DNA from: an uncultured Lachnospiraceae bacterium
GTDB taxonomy: Bacteria; Bacillota; Clostridia; Lachnospirales; Lachnospiraceae
Length of the DNA: 6,039 nucleotides
Assembly: GCA_902797565.1 (NCBI GenBank)
Contig: CADBTO010000331.1
Span: forward strand, 1 to 6,039
Direction of reading: 5' to 3'
Each line of letters opens with the position of its first letter. Positions within the stretch are counted from its first letter, which is position 1. This document shows positions 5,572 through 6,039 of the stretch, piece by piece. The notes under the pieces were generated by a model that saw only the letters and a program-made list of their open reading frames with translations, searched no databases and was not told the DNA's origin. The translations under genes and the position numbers were made by a program.

Positions 5572-6039
5572 ATGAATAAGCTACAAGTGCAACAGTATAT
5601 TGTGGGGCCGGTACAGACGAACTGTTATTTTGGCATCAACCAGGAAAGCGGGGAGGCCTTCGTTGTGGATCCCGGTGATGCGGGGCAGAAGCTGGCAGAG
5701 CGGCTCCGTGCGGGAAGCTACAGGCCGGTGGCGATCCTTCTGACCCATGGGCATTTTGACCATGCCGGCGGTGTGGAAGATCTGTGCGGGGCGTTTGAAG
5801 AAAAGATTCCGGTCTATGCATATGAGGAAGAGCGGGATACGCTGGAACGGCCGTCCCGGAACCTTTCTGCGGCTTTGGGCCGGACATCCGGGCACTACCG
5901 CGCGGATATCTATTTGAAAGACAAGCAGGAACTGCAGCTGGCAGGTTTTTCCATCCAGGTGCTGTTTACGCCGGGGCATACGCCCGGCAGCTGCTGTTTC
6001 TATCTTCCGGATGAGGGTGCATTGTTCTCCGGGGATACG
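5572..6039 (+). CDS. Metallo-beta-lactamase-fold hydrolase, glyoxalase II-like (truncated by the right edge)
   Basis: The frame is open from ATG 5572 to the window end (156 codons); AAAGGAG (5558-5564) lies 7 bases before the start. The product begins MNKLQVQQYIVGPVQTNCYF, an opening typical of small hydroxyacylglutathione-hydrolase-like (YcbL-type) proteins of about 200-210 residues, so roughly 50 residues are missing. Visible metal ligands are H59, H61, D63 and H64 in THGHFDH, H136 in TPGHTPGS, and D155 in the final SGDT. The last conserved histidine should lie just past the edge. Such cytosolic two-metal enzymes cleave thioesters or related substrates; the true substrate is unknown, and clostridia generally lack glutathione, so classical glyoxalase II activity is doubtful. 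As far as I recall, relA is often followed by a gene of this type in clostridia, sometimes with dtd between; dtd is absent here. It probably shares the relA transcript. Confidence 0.92.
   Translation, partial: MNKLQVQQYIVGPVQTNCYFGINQESGEAFVVDPGDAGQKLAERLRAGSYRPVAILLTHGHFDHAGGVEDLCGAFEEKIPVYAYEEERDTLERPSRNLSAALGRTSGHYRADIYLKDKQELQLAGFSIQVLFTPGHTPGSCCFYLPDEGALFSGDT

Noticed and set aside
5394..5579. A 61-codon plus-strand frame spanning the relA to hydrolase gap
   Set aside because: It starts inside relA without a ribosome site, runs through the palindromes and overlaps the next start codon. The composition looks like translated repeat DNA.

Overview
The window looks like chromosome from a Gram-positive, anaerobic clostridium-type bacterium, most likely Lachnospiraceae or a close relative. 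This is inferred from three things: a bifunctional Rel protein of Firmicutes type followed by a glyoxalase-II-like metallo-hydrolase, strong sigma-A boxes with purine-rich ribosome binding sites, and G/C-leaning third codon positions. There is no rRNA, tRNA, CRISPR array, insertion sequence or phage gene.

Layout. (1) Bases 1-731, minus strand: the N-terminal half (243 codons) of a MATE-family multidrug/Na+ antiporter that runs off the left edge. (2) Bases 732-1027: a divergent intergenic region with two back-to-back sigma-A promoters. The MATE leader carries a cluster of inverted repeats that could be repressor operators or a set of alternative RNA hairpins next to the ribosome binding site. 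Between the two promoters (about 835-943) I see only T-rich and G-rich tracts. (3) Bases 1028-2950, plus strand: a 640-residue membrane protein with about seven transmembrane segments, a degenerate GGDEF domain (HANVF in place of GGDEF) and an intact EAL domain, so a likely c-di-GMP phosphodiesterase. (4) Bases 2951-3049: an intrinsic terminator whose loop contains the -35 box of the next gene's promoter. (5) Bases 3050-5416, plus strand: relA/rel, a 788-residue (p)ppGpp synthetase/hydrolase with HD, synthetase, TGS, zinc-finger-like and ACT regions. (6) Bases 5417-5571: a 155-base gap with a 17-bp hairpin and a second, less regular fold, but no U-tract. (7) Bases 5572-6039, plus strand: the first 156 codons of a metallo-beta-lactamase-fold hydrolase, cut by the right edge.

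How it fits together. relA and the metallo-hydrolase probably form one transcript, because no terminator or promoter is visible between them. The c-di-GMP gene is insulated from relA by its own terminator, and the MATE gene is transcribed away from both. Genes for two nucleotide second messengers thus lie side by side but in separate transcription units. I see no clear new system. The most interesting signals are non-coding: the nested repeats in the MATE leader, the promoter threaded through a terminator loop, and the hairpins after relA. One coding oddity is a Lys-to-Thr change in the RXKD motif of the Rel synthetase.
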